Shown here piece by piece: positions 51,535 through 60,456 of a stretch of DNA of 64,000 nt. Position 1 is the stretch's first letter; each line of letters opens with the position of its first letter. The notes beneath the pieces were generated by a model, which had not been told where the DNA came from, ran no database searches, and was given only the letters and a program-made list of their open reading frames with translations. The position numbers and the translations under genes were made by a program. The stretch covers positions 62,001-126,000 of the forward strand of contig NZ_BQHJ01000015.1 in NCBI RefSeq assembly GCF_021603645.1, written 5' to 3'. Source of the stretch: Pseudomonas pseudonitroreducens. GTDB lineage: Bacteria; Pseudomonadota; Gammaproteobacteria; Pseudomonadales; Pseudomonadaceae.

Positions 51535-52641
51535 ATGACGCTGGACAGTCCGCTGCACCTGATCGAAGCGCTGCGCCAGGGCCGGCCGGTGATCCTGGTC
51601 GACGGCGAGGAAGAGGGCGGCGACGGTATGCTGGTGCAGGCTGCCGAATTCATCGATGACGCCGCGCTGAACTTCTTCGCCGTCGAGGCGCGCGGGCTGG
51701 TCTGCCTGGCGCTCACCGACGAACGCTGCGCGGCGCTCGGCCTGCGCCCGATGAGCGACAGCCCGCGCGGCGACAGCCTTGGCTTCATGGTCTCGATCGA
51801 GGCCGCGCAGGGCATCAGTACCGGCATCTCCGCCGCCGACCGCGCGCGCACCGTGCAGGTCGCGGTGGACCCGGCCAGCAGCCCGGCCGACCTGGTCAGC
51901 CCTGGCCATATCTTCCCGCTGCGCGCACTGCCCGGCGGGGTGATGAGCCGTGCCGGGCATGCCGAGGCGGCCTGCGACCTGGCGCGGCTGGCCGGGCTGC
52001 AACCGGCAGCGTTGCTCGCCGGCATCCTCGACGAAGCGGGCGAGAATGCCCGTGGTGAGGTACTGCGTGCGTTTGCCCAGCGCCACGGCCTGGCCATCGG
52101 CGGCATCGCCGAACTGATCCACCACCGCATCCTCCATGAAGGCACCATCGCCCGCGGTGCCGAACACCGTATCGATACCCGCCATGGGCCGTTCCGCGTA
52201 TGCACCTACCACGATGCCTTCAAGGACGTGGTGCACCTCGCCCTGGTGCGTGGCCAGGTCGATTCGACCCGGCCGGTACTGGTCCGCGTGCAGGCGGTGG
52301 AGACCCTCCGCGACCTGCTCGCCGGCGAGCCGCCGCGCGGGCCGCAGCAGTGGAACCTCGAGCGCTCGCTGGCACGCATCGCCGCCGAAGGCAGCGGCGT
52401 GCTGGTGCTGCTGGCCCAGCAGGAAAGCGCCGCCGCCATCCTTGAGCAATTGGCGCGCGGGCCGGGGCTGCAGGCACCGAAGTTTGCCCAGCGCACCCTC
52501 GGTGTCGGCGCGCAGATCCTCCGCGACCAGGGCGTCCGCAAGATGCGCCTGATGAGTTTCCCGGTACCCTACAAGGCGGTCTCTGGCTTCGAGCTGGAAG
52601 TCGCTGAATTCGTCCCGTTCACCCAGCCCGAGGAGGACTGA
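51535..52641 (+). CDS. RibB-RibA-like fusion with degenerate active sites
   Basis: 368 residues. Residues 1-200 clearly derive from DHBP synthase (GISTGISAADRARTV, PGHIFPLRALPGGV, AEAACDLARLAGLQPA) and ~205-368 from GTP cyclohydrolase II. Key sites are changed. The acidic loop expected as DDEDRENEGD reads DGEEEGGDGM (~23-32). The CEI glutamate is lost (AGILDEAG, ~162-169). The zinc cysteines of GCHII are absent at ~252-263 (VQAVETLRDLLA). Normal flavin precursor synthesis therefore looks unlikely. Known RibBX fusions lose only the RibA-like activity. Located between an esterase and an OYE in the catabolic operon. Confidence 0.85.
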   Translation: MTLDSPLHLIEALRQGRPVILVDGEEEGGDGMLVQAAEFIDDAALNFFAVEARGLVCLALTDERCAALGLRPMSDSPRGDSLGFMVSIEAAQGISTGISAADRARTVQVAVDPASSPADLVSPGHIFPLRALPGGVMSRAGHAEAACDLARLAGLQPAALLAGILDEAGENARGEVLRAFAQRHGLAIGGIAELIHHRILHEGTIARGAEHRIDTRHGPFRVCTYHDAFKDVVHLALVRGQVDSTRPVLVRVQAVETLRDLLAGEPPRGPQQWNLERSLARIAAEGSGVLVLLAQQESAAAILEQLARGPGLQAPKFAQRTLGVGAQILRDQGVRKMRLMSFPVPYKAVSGFELEVAEFVPFTQPEED

Positions 52642-52642
52642 G

Positions 52643-53866
52643 ATGACCCCGCAGGAAGCACTGGACAAAGTCCTGGCTCCCACTCGCCTGGCCGGCCTCG
52701 CGCTGCGCAACCGGGTGATCAAGACCGCCACCTTCGAGGGCATGTGCCCAGGCGGTATTTCCGGCGCCGACCTGGCCGCGCACCACGCGCGGATGGCTCG
52801 CGGCGGTGTCGGTCTGACCACGGTGGCCTATTGCGGCGTATCGCCGGACGGCCTGACCTTCGCCGACCAGATGTGGATGCACGAAGGCATCTTCAGCCAG
52901 CTGCGCGGGCTAGCCGAGGCGGTGCACCGCGAGGGCGGCGCGATCTCCGCTCAGCTCGCGCACTGCGGCTTCTTCAGCCGCACGCGGCCGCAGAACATTC
53001 CGCGCCCGCGTGGGCCCAGTGCCGGGATCAACCAGTACGGGCTGTTCAGCGGCGTGCCGTTCGCCGGGGCAATGGGCGCGGCGGACATCCGCAAGACCCT
53101 GGCCGAGTATCGCGATGCGGCGGCGCTGGTGAAGCGCGCCGGCTTCGACGCCGTGGAAATCCACATGGGCCACGGCTACCTGCTCAGCCAGTTCCTCTCG
53201 CCGGCCACCAACCGCCGCAGCGATGCCTACGGCGGCAGCCTGGACAATCGCCTGCGCCTGCCGCTGGAAGTCCTGGCGGCGGTGCGCGAGGCGGTGGGCG
53301 AAGACTTCCCGATCCTCGCCAAGCTCAACCTCAGCGATGGCTTTGCCGGCGGGCTGGAGATCGACGACTGCTGCTACGCCGCCAGGCGACTGGCCGAGCA
53401 CGGGCTGAATGCGCTGGTGATGAGCGGCGGCTTCACCAGCCGTTCGCCGATGTACCTGTTCCGCGGCGAGAGCCCGCTGGCGCAGATGATCCCGCTGGAA
53501 CCCAACCCGCTGCAGCGCACGGCGATGAAGTGGTTCGGCGGGCGGCTGTTCTCCAGCCTGCCGTACACCGAGATGTACTTCCTCGACCAGGCGCGCCGGG
53601 TACGCCAGGCTACCGACATGCCGCTGGTTTACCTGGGCGGCGTGAGCCAGCGCGACAGCCTGCAGCGTGCGATGGCCGAGGGTTTCGATTTCGTCGCCCT
53701 GGGGCGTGCGCTGTTGCGCGATCCGGACCTGGTCAAGCGGGTGCGCAGCCAGGGCGAGGCCTACGCAAACGGCTGCAACCACTGCAATCAGTGCGTGGCG
53801 AGCATGGCCTTGCCGGGCGGCATTCGCTGCGTGCTCAACCAGCCGGACAGCTTCGCCCACCTCTAG
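52643..53866 (+). CDS. NADH:flavin oxidoreductase, Old Yellow Enzyme family
   Basis: 407 residues, the start one base after the previous stop. FMN-binding TIM barrel with substrate-binding H-x2-H-like HMGHGYLLSQFLSP, RRSDAYGGSLDNR, and a C-terminal FVALGRALLRDPDLVKR phosphate site. A cysteine cluster (CNHCNQC) near residue 380 recalls the iron-sulfur binding OYEs (2,4-dienoyl-CoA reductase type), but the second half of that enzyme is missing. Reduces activated C=C bonds; a ring-enone is a fair guess here. Confidence 0.9.
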   Translation: MTPQEALDKVLAPTRLAGLALRNRVIKTATFEGMCPGGISGADLAAHHARMARGGVGLTTVAYCGVSPDGLTFADQMWMHEGIFSQLRGLAEAVHREGGAISAQLAHCGFFSRTRPQNIPRPRGPSAGINQYGLFSGVPFAGAMGAADIRKTLAEYRDAAALVKRAGFDAVEIHMGHGYLLSQFLSPATNRRSDAYGGSLDNRLRLPLEVLAAVREAVGEDFPILAKLNLSDGFAGGLEIDDCCYAARRLAEHGLNALVMSGGFTSRSPMYLFRGESPLAQMIPLEPNPLQRTAMKWFGGRLFSSLPYTEMYFLDQARRVRQATDMPLVYLGGVSQRDSLQRAMAEGFDFVALGRALLRDPDLVKRVRSQGEAYANGCNHCNQCVASMALPGGIRCVLNQPDSFAHL

Positions 53867-54387
53867 GCGCAGGGTTGCTTGCGAACCTGAGCGCCCGGCG
53901 CCAGCCCATTCGCGAGCAAGCTCGCTCCTACAAAATCAAGAGCCCCTCTCCCACTGCGGGAGAGGGGCTCGTGTGGTGCAGGATGAATCTTCGGCGTCAG
54001 CCGGTGCGATATGCCCTCTCGCCCTGAGGGAAGGGCTGGGATGAGTGGAAACACAGCCGCGGACGTTTCCATCAATAGACAGTTGCTCCTGCAGCGGCTG
54101 GCTCATGCTCGCGCTTGCTGTCAGGGACGCACCGTACCGGCCCGACCTGTAGGAGCGAGCTTGCTCGCGAACCTGTTCGAGCGGGCACGGCGGCTGGCCG
54201 ATCGCGCACCGATACCCTGTGCAAGGCAGTTGCTCCTGCGAGAGGCTCTTGCACCTGGGCTGGCCCCGAGCCTCTCCGCGTGAGAAGGCGCTGCCCGGTG
54301 TCCGTGTCAGCCAACTCGGACGGACAGTGGGGCGTATGAGCCCCGCGTCATACGCTGCAATCCGCACCTGCCCGGCATCCGCCGACT
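53867..54387. repeat. Intergenic REP region
   Basis: Single REP palindromes at 53911-53934 and 54150-54175 (GCGAGCAAGCTCGCTCCTAC type), a terminator at 53940-53970, and Pseudomonas-type hairpins. No gene recognised. Confidence 0.75.
53940..53970. terminator. Terminator-like hairpin after the OYE gene
   Basis: GAGCCCCTCTCCC-ACTGC-GGGAGAGGGGCTC, a perfect 13-bp stem. Lies 74 bp after the OYE stop. Confidence 0.6.
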
Positions 54388-55362
54388 TCAGGGTTTCATG
54401 CCCTTCAATATTTCCTGTACCTGCCGCACAGCCTCGCGGCTGCCATTGAGGTCCGTCCCCACCACGCTGAGCACCGCATAGCCCTGGGTCAGCAGGTAGG
54501 CATCCTCCCGACGCTGACGCTCGTTCGGTGCTTTCGCGGTGCTGAGGTTCACGCGTGCACCGCCATCCTTGTCCGCCTGCACGGCGAAGACGATGGGCGA
54601 CCAGTCGCTCACCGGCGCATATACCAGTCCGCGTACCTGGGCCGCCGGGCGTGCCGGGTAGTTGAGGTTCAGGCCCTGGCCGACGGGCAGGCCGAGCAGG
54701 TTGAAGTCGCACGCTAGCTTCTTCCCGCATGCCTTCTGCGCAGCCTGGCCGGCGGCGAGTGCGTGGTCGAGTACGCGCACGGCGAGGCGTGCGCTGTCGT
54801 CCAGGGCATCTCGGGTGCGCTGCATCCCGGCCTGGGGATCGCGCTGCATCAGCGGCAGGTCGATGGCGGTGGACACCGCCAGCGCCGGCACGCCCCGGCG
54901 CATGGCCCAGAGTGCGGCGTTGAGGGTGCCGGACATCTGGATCAGCGGGCCTGCGTTGTCGCCGAAATTGCTGCCGGAGACCAGCAGGTCCGGTGGATTG
55001 TCCTTGAGCAGCAGGTCGAGACCGGCGTTCACCGCATCCACCGGTGTGCCGATAGCCATGTTCTTGCCCGGCGGCAGGGCGAAGCCGGCGGGAGCGCCAA
55101 CGCAGTACTGCTGGTCGGCGAGGCGGCTGATGGCCAGCGCCTGCCCGGGAGCGACCACGCTGGCGGCGCCGATACCGCTGTTGTCGGTGTCCGGCGCGAC
55201 CAGCGTGACGTGGTGCCCCGCGGCACTCAGTTCGCGGTACAGCGCCTGGATGCCCGGTGTGCGGCAGCCGTCGTCATTGGTGAGCAGGATGTTCAGCGCA
55301 CTGGCCTGCTGGGCGAGGCACAGGCCGGCCATGGCGATGGCGGCGCGGAGGAGGTTGTGCAT
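54388..55362 (-). CDS. surE: Exported SurE-family nucleotidase/phosphatase
   Basis: 324 residues from ATG 55362. SurE motifs are complete: NILLTNDDG (metal), SGSNFGDN and SGTLNAALWAMRRG. Unlike the cytoplasmic stationary-phase SurE it has a signal peptide (IAMAGLCLAQQASA) and ~50 extra residues, so it should act in the periplasm on phosphate esters. It follows the DUF1329 gene but is separated from it by a strong terminator, so it may have separate transcription. Confidence 0.88.
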   Translation of the reverse strand: MHNLLRAAIAMAGLCLAQQASALNILLTNDDGCRTPGIQALYRELSAAGHHVTLVAPDTDNSGIGAASVVAPGQALAISRLADQQYCVGAPAGFALPPGKNMAIGTPVDAVNAGLDLLLKDNPPDLLVSGSNFGDNAGPLIQMSGTLNAALWAMRRGVPALAVSTAIDLPLMQRDPQAGMQRTRDALDDSARLAVRVLDHALAAGQAAQKACGKKLACDFNLLGLPVGQGLNLNYPARPAAQVRGLVYAPVSDWSPIVFAVQADKDGGARVNLSTAKAPNERQRREDAYLLTQGYAVLSVVGTDLNGSREAVRQVQEILKGMKP

Positions 55363-55393
55363 GGAGCTTTCCTTGTTCTGCGGAGCAAAAGAC

Positions 55394-55423
55394 AAAGCCC
55401 GCGCGGTGCCCCGCGCGGGCTTT
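55394..55423 (-). terminator. Rho-independent terminator after the DUF1329 gene
   Basis: AAAGCCCGCGCGG and CCGCGCGGGCTTT, perfect 13-bp arms with a 4-nt loop, followed on the minus strand by GTCTTTT. Confidence 0.9.
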
Positions 55424-55434
55424 CGAAGGCGACC

Positions 55435-56811
55435 TTACTGGCCGAGTTTGCGCATGTTGGCGGCGGTGAAGTAGTTGGCGTCGTAGTCGGCGCTGTTGAG
55501 CTTGGGCGCCGGCTGTTCGTTGGCCATGCGGTCGGCCAGGTAGGAGCCGGCGATGAGGTCGTGGAACAGCGCCACACGCGCCTGGTTCACCTGGATGTCG
55601 TAGGCGTAGACGGTGGTCTGCATGTTGGTGCGCCACAGCTGGCCACGGGAGTCGTAGTTGTCGGCCAGCGCGGCGGACCAGCTGTCCTCGTCGAGGTACA
55701 GGGTGCGCTTGCCGTAGATGTGCCGTGCGCCCGGTTTCAGCGTGGCTTCCACCACCCACACGCGGTGCAGCTCGTAGCGCATGAAGTCCGGGTTGACGTG
55801 ATTGGGCGTGAGGATCTGCGAGTACTTCAGCGCCGGGTCGTCGAGCTTGTAGTTGTTGTAGGGGATATAGATTTCGCGCTTGCCGAGCATCTTCCAGTCG
55901 TAACGGTCCGGTGCGCCGTTGAACAGGCGGTCCTCGTCGATGGTGCGGAAGCCGCCCGCGCCCGTGGGCGTGTCATAGCCGACGGTGGGCGCACGGCGAA
56001 CCCGGCGGGTTCCGGGCAGGTACTGCCAGCTCTGCCGCGGGCTGGCGACCGGGTCGAAGAACTCGTTGCCGCCGATGATCTCGCCCTTGGAACGTACCGG
56101 CTTGAGCGTGGTGATCATGAAGTGGCTCATCACGCCGCCGTCATAGCTCTGCAGCGAGCCGGTCGGCGAGCACCAGGGCGCGAGGATCTGGTAATGCACG
56201 GTCTGCAACGCCTGGTTGCCGTTGGAGTAGATCACCGCCTGGTCGTAGATGGCTTCCTCGCTGTTGGCGCGGGCCTGCAGGGCGTGGTTCCACATCAGCT
56301 CGTAGCCGTCCTTGGGGATCGGGAAGGGCGACGCACCGAAGGCGTTGCGCACGGCGTTGCCGCCGTCCACCAGTTCGGCGCTGGTGGCATTGGCCTTGAT
56401 GTTGGCCTCGATCTTCTCGCTGAAGCGGAAGTCGCGGTGCGAGGGGTAGACCGGCATCCTGAACGTGTCGGGATAGCGCTTGAACAGGGCGCGCTGGCCA
56501 TCGGTGAGGTGCTTGGAGTACTGCTCCATGTTCTGCGCGGTGATGACGAACAACGGCTTCTCGTCGGCATAGGGATCGGCATAGCGGCTGCCGGGGCCGT
56601 CGTACTTCACCTGGGGCGGCGCGCCGCGCCACTTGCCGGTCCACGCGGGGATGGTGCCCTCGGCATTGCCGGCTTTCTCGGCGCCCATCGGGGTGAGGTC
56701 CTGGCCGAGGCGCGCGGCCTCTTCGGGGCTGACCTTGGCCTGGGCCTGGGCGGACAGGCAGGCGAGTCCGGCGGACAGCAGCAGGGCGGGCAGATAAGTC
56801 TTGCGGTTCAT
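55435..56811 (-). CDS. DUF1329 family periplasmic/outer-membrane-associated protein
   Basis: 458 residues with signal peptide (LLLSAGLACLSAQAQA). DUF1329 features include ARLGQDLTPMGAEKAGNAEG, PAWTGKW, a long beta-rich domain resembling lipoprotein-carrier folds (YIPYNNYKLDDPALKY, MRYELHRVWVVEATLKPG) and the terminal ANEQPAPKLN segment. Almost always paired with DUF1302, as here (21 bp downstream of it). Pairs of this kind are found in hydrophobic-compound and steroid catabolic loci and are suspected to handle lipid-like substrates in the envelope. Confidence 0.9.
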   Translation of the reverse strand: MNRKTYLPALLLSAGLACLSAQAQAKVSPEEAARLGQDLTPMGAEKAGNAEGTIPAWTGKWRGAPPQVKYDGPGSRYADPYADEKPLFVITAQNMEQYSKHLTDGQRALFKRYPDTFRMPVYPSHRDFRFSEKIEANIKANATSAELVDGGNAVRNAFGASPFPIPKDGYELMWNHALQARANSEEAIYDQAVIYSNGNQALQTVHYQILAPWCSPTGSLQSYDGGVMSHFMITTLKPVRSKGEIIGGNEFFDPVASPRQSWQYLPGTRRVRRAPTVGYDTPTGAGGFRTIDEDRLFNGAPDRYDWKMLGKREIYIPYNNYKLDDPALKYSQILTPNHVNPDFMRYELHRVWVVEATLKPGARHIYGKRTLYLDEDSWSAALADNYDSRGQLWRTNMQTTVYAYDIQVNQARVALFHDLIAGSYLADRMANEQPAPKLNSADYDANYFTAANMRKLGQ

Positions 56812-56832
56812 GGTCTGGCTCCTTGGGCTGGG

Positions 56833-58455
56833 TCAGAAGCTGTATTTCGCGGTCAGCGAAAGGTTGTCGCGGTCCGCCAGCGTGGTTTCGCTCGGGTTGC
56901 CGAGGAACATGTTGTAGCGGGCTTCGAGGCTGAAATTGTTCAGGTAGCGCCAGGTGGTGCCGACGGCGAAGCGGTCGTCGCCTTCGCCCAGGCCGAAGCT
57001 GCCGGGCATGGACGAGTTGCCGTTGACGGCCTGGCTGAAGATGATCGGCACGCTCAGGTCCCAGCCGTTGAACACGTTGTTGTAGTCCAGCGTCAGGTTG
57101 AGGGTGTAACCCCAGGCGGAGCGGTCGTAGTAGAGCTTGTCGCTGTTGGGCGTGCGGATCTGCGCGACCCCGGCGCCGGTGGGCACGAACACGTCGAAGC
57201 TGGGCGCCTTGTCGTTGTCCATCACGCGGTTGTAGCCGACCTCACCGGTGAGCGTGGTGTTGTCGGCGAAGGGCAGGGCGCCATAGGAGTGGATGAACGA
57301 CACCAGCGCCTGGGCGACGTTGGCGCGCACTGGTTGCGGTGTCAGGCCGGTGTCGACCAGCACCGGCTGGCCGTCGCGGTAGCTGATCTCGCCGCTGACG
57401 TTGGTCTCGCCGAGCATGCTGGAGAAGCTCGCGCCGTAGAGCTTGATGTCGTCGTAGAAGATCGCCCGGTAATTGCCGGTGTTCCAGTCGCTGAGGAAGT
57501 CCAGCTGCGGGCTGTGGTCGCTGAAGCGCAGGTAGTACAGGCCGAACTCGGTGTTGTTCAGCTGCTCCACCGTGTAGGTCAGCGCGGCGCCGTACTGGCC
57601 GCTGTTGCCGGGCGTCTCGTCGCCCAGGCGGCGCTGCTGGCCGGTGGAGTCGTTGAAGCCGCCTTCGTCGATGTAGTCGGTGGTGGAGAAGAAGTGCCCG
57701 ACCGGGGTCAGCTCGTTGCGCTTCCACTGGTACTGGTAATACAGCTGCACGCCGAGGTTGTCGGTCAGGCTGTACTGGGTGAAGACCTGGCCCACCGGCA
57801 GGAACAGTTCCTTCACCTCGATACCCGGCGTGTTGGCCTTGGTGGCGTCCACCGGGCTCATCGCCCCGGAGATGCCGAAACCGTTGAACAGGCTCTCGCC
57901 CCAGGCCACCACCTGGTTGCCGGCGCGGGCGTTGAGGGTATGGCCGTTCAGGTCCCAGGTACCGTAGGCGTAGGTGTCGAGCAGGCGCAGGTCGTCGCCG
58001 GCCTGGTCCTCGGTCTCGCCGGAGAAGTGGTCGGGCTTGGAGCAGCGGCCGCCGGCGAAGCAGTTGGAGGTGCCGAAGTCGTTGTCGTTGCCGCGCTGGT
58101 AGACATCGTCATAGAAGCCGGTGGCGCGGACGAACAGGCCGTAGTCCTGGCGGAACTTGAAGTCCGCTTCGGTGAGGAAGCTGGCGCGGTTGTTGATCAG
58201 CGCGCCGCGGTCGAAGGCGTTGTCACCGTCGTCGCCGTTGGCGATGGCCGCGTTGCTGCCGCCGTTGGACAGCGCATGGGCGCGCTTCTCGGTACGCCAG
58301 GCCAGGCTGTAGCTCAGGGTGGTATCCCAGTTCACCTGCAGGTCGTCGTTGAACTGGTAGGACAGCGCCTGCGCCTGGCTGGCGAGGAGCAGGCCGCTGG
58401 TGCTGATCGCAAGGGCAAGGGGCAACGGCGGGAAGGCGATTCTTATTCTTGTCAT
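56833..58455 (-). CDS. DUF1302 family outer-membrane beta-barrel protein
   Basis: 540 residues. Signal peptide (LALAISTSGLLLASQAQA), then alternating amphipathic strands with aromatic girdles, ending YSF, as for an outer-membrane barrel. DUF1302 blocks are visible (YQFNDDLQVNWDTTLSYSLAWR, NGHTLNARAGNQVVAWGES). Likely an uptake channel for a hydrophobic substrate of the island. A regulon dyad lies 98 bp upstream; divergent from the KstD-like gene. Confidence 0.9.
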   Translation of the reverse strand: MTRIRIAFPPLPLALAISTSGLLLASQAQALSYQFNDDLQVNWDTTLSYSLAWRTEKRAHALSNGGSNAAIANGDDGDNAFDRGALINNRASFLTEADFKFRQDYGLFVRATGFYDDVYQRGNDNDFGTSNCFAGGRCSKPDHFSGETEDQAGDDLRLLDTYAYGTWDLNGHTLNARAGNQVVAWGESLFNGFGISGAMSPVDATKANTPGIEVKELFLPVGQVFTQYSLTDNLGVQLYYQYQWKRNELTPVGHFFSTTDYIDEGGFNDSTGQQRRLGDETPGNSGQYGAALTYTVEQLNNTEFGLYYLRFSDHSPQLDFLSDWNTGNYRAIFYDDIKLYGASFSSMLGETNVSGEISYRDGQPVLVDTGLTPQPVRANVAQALVSFIHSYGALPFADNTTLTGEVGYNRVMDNDKAPSFDVFVPTGAGVAQIRTPNSDKLYYDRSAWGYTLNLTLDYNNVFNGWDLSVPIIFSQAVNGNSSMPGSFGLGEGDDRFAVGTTWRYLNNFSLEARYNMFLGNPSETTLADRDNLSLTAKYSF

Positions 58456-58552
58456 CTCGTCCTCTGCTCGGGCAGGCGCTGTCGGCCAGACCCGGAAACG
58501 GTGTTGGCGGGAAAGTGGCGGGGCTGACTATGTGGTCACCCGAGTGCGTCAA

Positions 58553-58571
58553 CATCGTCCAAAAAGACTAA
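58553..58571 (-). promoter_or_regulatory. Regulon dyad toward the DUF1302/DUF1329 operon
   Basis: On the minus strand TTAGTC-TTTTT-GGACGATG, 98 bp from ATG 58455. Confidence 0.6.
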
Positions 58572-58602
58572 GCCGGCGGGACGGGGCCGGGCCGCTCTGG
58601 CG

Positions 58603-58621
58603 CTAGTCCCATCGGACGATG
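58603..58621 (+). promoter_or_regulatory. Regulon dyad toward the KstD-like operon
   Basis: CTAGTCC-CATC-GGACGATG, 78 bp before ATG 58699. Outside the 4-bp core it is identical to the copy before the SDR operon. Confidence 0.68.
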
Positions 58622-58698
58622 CCGGGGCTTGGCGGGGGCGCGAACAATCGCCGGGCGAGCGTGGTTTTCCGCCACGCCAGATCCCGGAGAACAAGCGC

Positions 58699-60456
58699 AT
58701 GAACGCAAGGGCGAGCGGCCAGCGAAGCCGCGAGTGGGACATGGAATGCGACGTCCTGGTGGTGGGCAGCGGCGCGGGCGGCATGACCGCCGCACTGCGC
58801 GCCCGCGACCTCGGGCTGGACGTTCTGCTGGTGGAGAAGAGCGACCGCTACGGCGGTACCACGGCGGTATCCGGCGGTGGTATCTGGATTCCCTGCAACC
58901 ACCGGATCGCCGCCCTGGGCGGGCAGGATTCGGCGCAGGAAGCCATCCGCTACATCCGCACCGTCAGCCACGACCTGGTGGATGACGGCCGTGTCGAAGC
59001 CTATGTCGAGCACGGCCGGCGCATGGTCGAATACCTCGAAGGCAACAGCCGGGTGCGCTTCGAGGCCCAGGCGGAGTACGCCGACTACTACCCGGAAGTG
59101 CCCGGCGGCAAGCCCGGCTACCGCTCCATGGACCCGCTGCCCTTCGATGCCCGCGAACTGGGCGAGGAATTCGCGCGGATGCGCGAGCCGTCCCCCGGCA
59201 CCCTGATGATGGGGCGCGTCGCCATGACCATGAAGGAAGCCCGCGTGCTGCTCTGCCGTGGCCCCGGCTGGGTTGGCCTGACCATGCGCATCCTCTGGCG
59301 CTACTGGCGCGACCTGCCCGCGCGTCTGAGCTCGCCGCGTGATCGCTTCCTGACCCTGGGCAACGCGCTGATTGCCGCGCTGCGCCGTTCGCTGCTGGAT
59401 CGCCAGGTGCCGCTATGGCTGAACACCTCGCTGCAGGAACTGATCGAGGAAGACGGCCGGGTCATCGGCGCGGTGCTGCAGCGCGAAGGTCGGGTTCTTC
59501 GGCTTCATGCGAGACGCGGCGTGGTCATCGCCGCCGGCGGCTTCGAACGCAACCAGGCGATGCGCAGCCAGTACCATCCGCAGCCGTCGAATACCCAGTG
59601 GACTGCCACGCCGCCGTACAACACCGGCGACGGCATCCGCGCCGGCCAGCAGCTCGGCGCGGCCACCGCACTGATGGAGCACAGCTGGTGGGCGCCCAGC
59701 TCACAGGTCGCCGGTGAGGAAAAGGCCCGCGTGCTGTTCGTCGAACGCAACCTGCCCGGCTGCGTGATGGTGGACTCGGCCGGGCAGCGCTTCGTCAACG
59801 AAGGCGCGCCCTACACCGACATCGTCTACGCCATGTATGCCCACGACAGCAAGCAGGCGCGCAGCGTGCCGTGCTGGATGATCTTCGACGCCGAATTCCG
59901 CCGCAAATACCCCTGCGGCGCGCTGTTACCGGGCTACGCGCAGCCGGACAGCCGGGTGCCGAAGCATCTGCTGGGCTACTACCACAAGGCCGACAGCATC
60001 CAGGCGCTGGCCGGCGAGATCGGCGTCGATGCCGCCGGGCTTGCGCGCACACTGGAGCGTTTCAACCGCTACGCCGTGCTCGGCCAGGACCCGGACTTCC
60101 ACAAGGGTGAATCCCTGTTCGACCGTTACTACGGCGACCCGCACGTGCAGCCCAACCCGTGCCTGGCGCCATTGCTGAAGGCGCCGTTCTACGCGGTGAA
60201 GATCGACGCCGGCGACATCGGCACCAAGGGCGGCCTGCTCACCGACGTGCATGCCCGCGTACTGCGCGAGGACGGCAGCGCCATCGACGGCCTCTACGCC
60301 ATCGGCAACTCCGCCGCCTCGATGATGGGCGCCACCTATCCCGGCGCCGGCTCCACCATCGGCCCGGCGATGACCTTCGGCTTCCTCGCCGCCGAACACA
60401 TCCAGCAGCAGGCCGGGCAGGCCCGCGCCCAACCGGAGGTATCGCGCCATGCCTGA
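58699..60456 (+). CDS. FAD-dependent 3-ketosteroid delta1-dehydrogenase-like flavoprotein (KstD family)
   Basis: 585 residues; ATG 58699 has GGAG upstream (ATG 58741 also possible). FAD motif DVLVVGSGAGGMTAALRA with the VSGGGIWIPCN loop of the KstD/fumarate reductase family. The C terminus carries MMGATYPGAGSTIGPAMTFG, where the Tyr (~547) and the Gly four residues on correspond to the catalytic Tyr/Gly of KstD. Introduces a C1-C2 double bond into 3-ketosteroids in known members. Together with the KshA-like oxygenase it would open ring B, but a different cyclic ketone cannot be excluded. Confidence 0.88.
   Translation: MNARASGQRSREWDMECDVLVVGSGAGGMTAALRARDLGLDVLLVEKSDRYGGTTAVSGGGIWIPCNHRIAALGGQDSAQEAIRYIRTVSHDLVDDGRVEAYVEHGRRMVEYLEGNSRVRFEAQAEYADYYPEVPGGKPGYRSMDPLPFDARELGEEFARMREPSPGTLMMGRVAMTMKEARVLLCRGPGWVGLTMRILWRYWRDLPARLSSPRDRFLTLGNALIAALRRSLLDRQVPLWLNTSLQELIEEDGRVIGAVLQREGRVLRLHARRGVVIAAGGFERNQAMRSQYHPQPSNTQWTATPPYNTGDGIRAGQQLGAATALMEHSWWAPSSQVAGEEKARVLFVERNLPGCVMVDSAGQRFVNEGAPYTDIVYAMYAHDSKQARSVPCWMIFDAEFRRKYPCGALLPGYAQPDSRVPKHLLGYYHKADSIQALAGEIGVDAAGLARTLERFNRYAVLGQDPDFHKGESLFDRYYGDPHVQPNPCLAPLLKAPFYAVKIDAGDIGTKGGLLTDVHARVLREDGSAIDGLYAIGNSAASMMGATYPGAGSTIGPAMTFGFLAAEHIQQQAGQARAQPEVSRHA

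Noticed and set aside
54763-58527. A 1254-codon plus-strand open frame
   Set aside because: Antisense shadow of SurE, DUF1329 and DUF1302, produced by the strong GC third-position bias. The product is low-complexity Val/Ala/Gly with no family, while the opposite strand has complete recognisable proteins.
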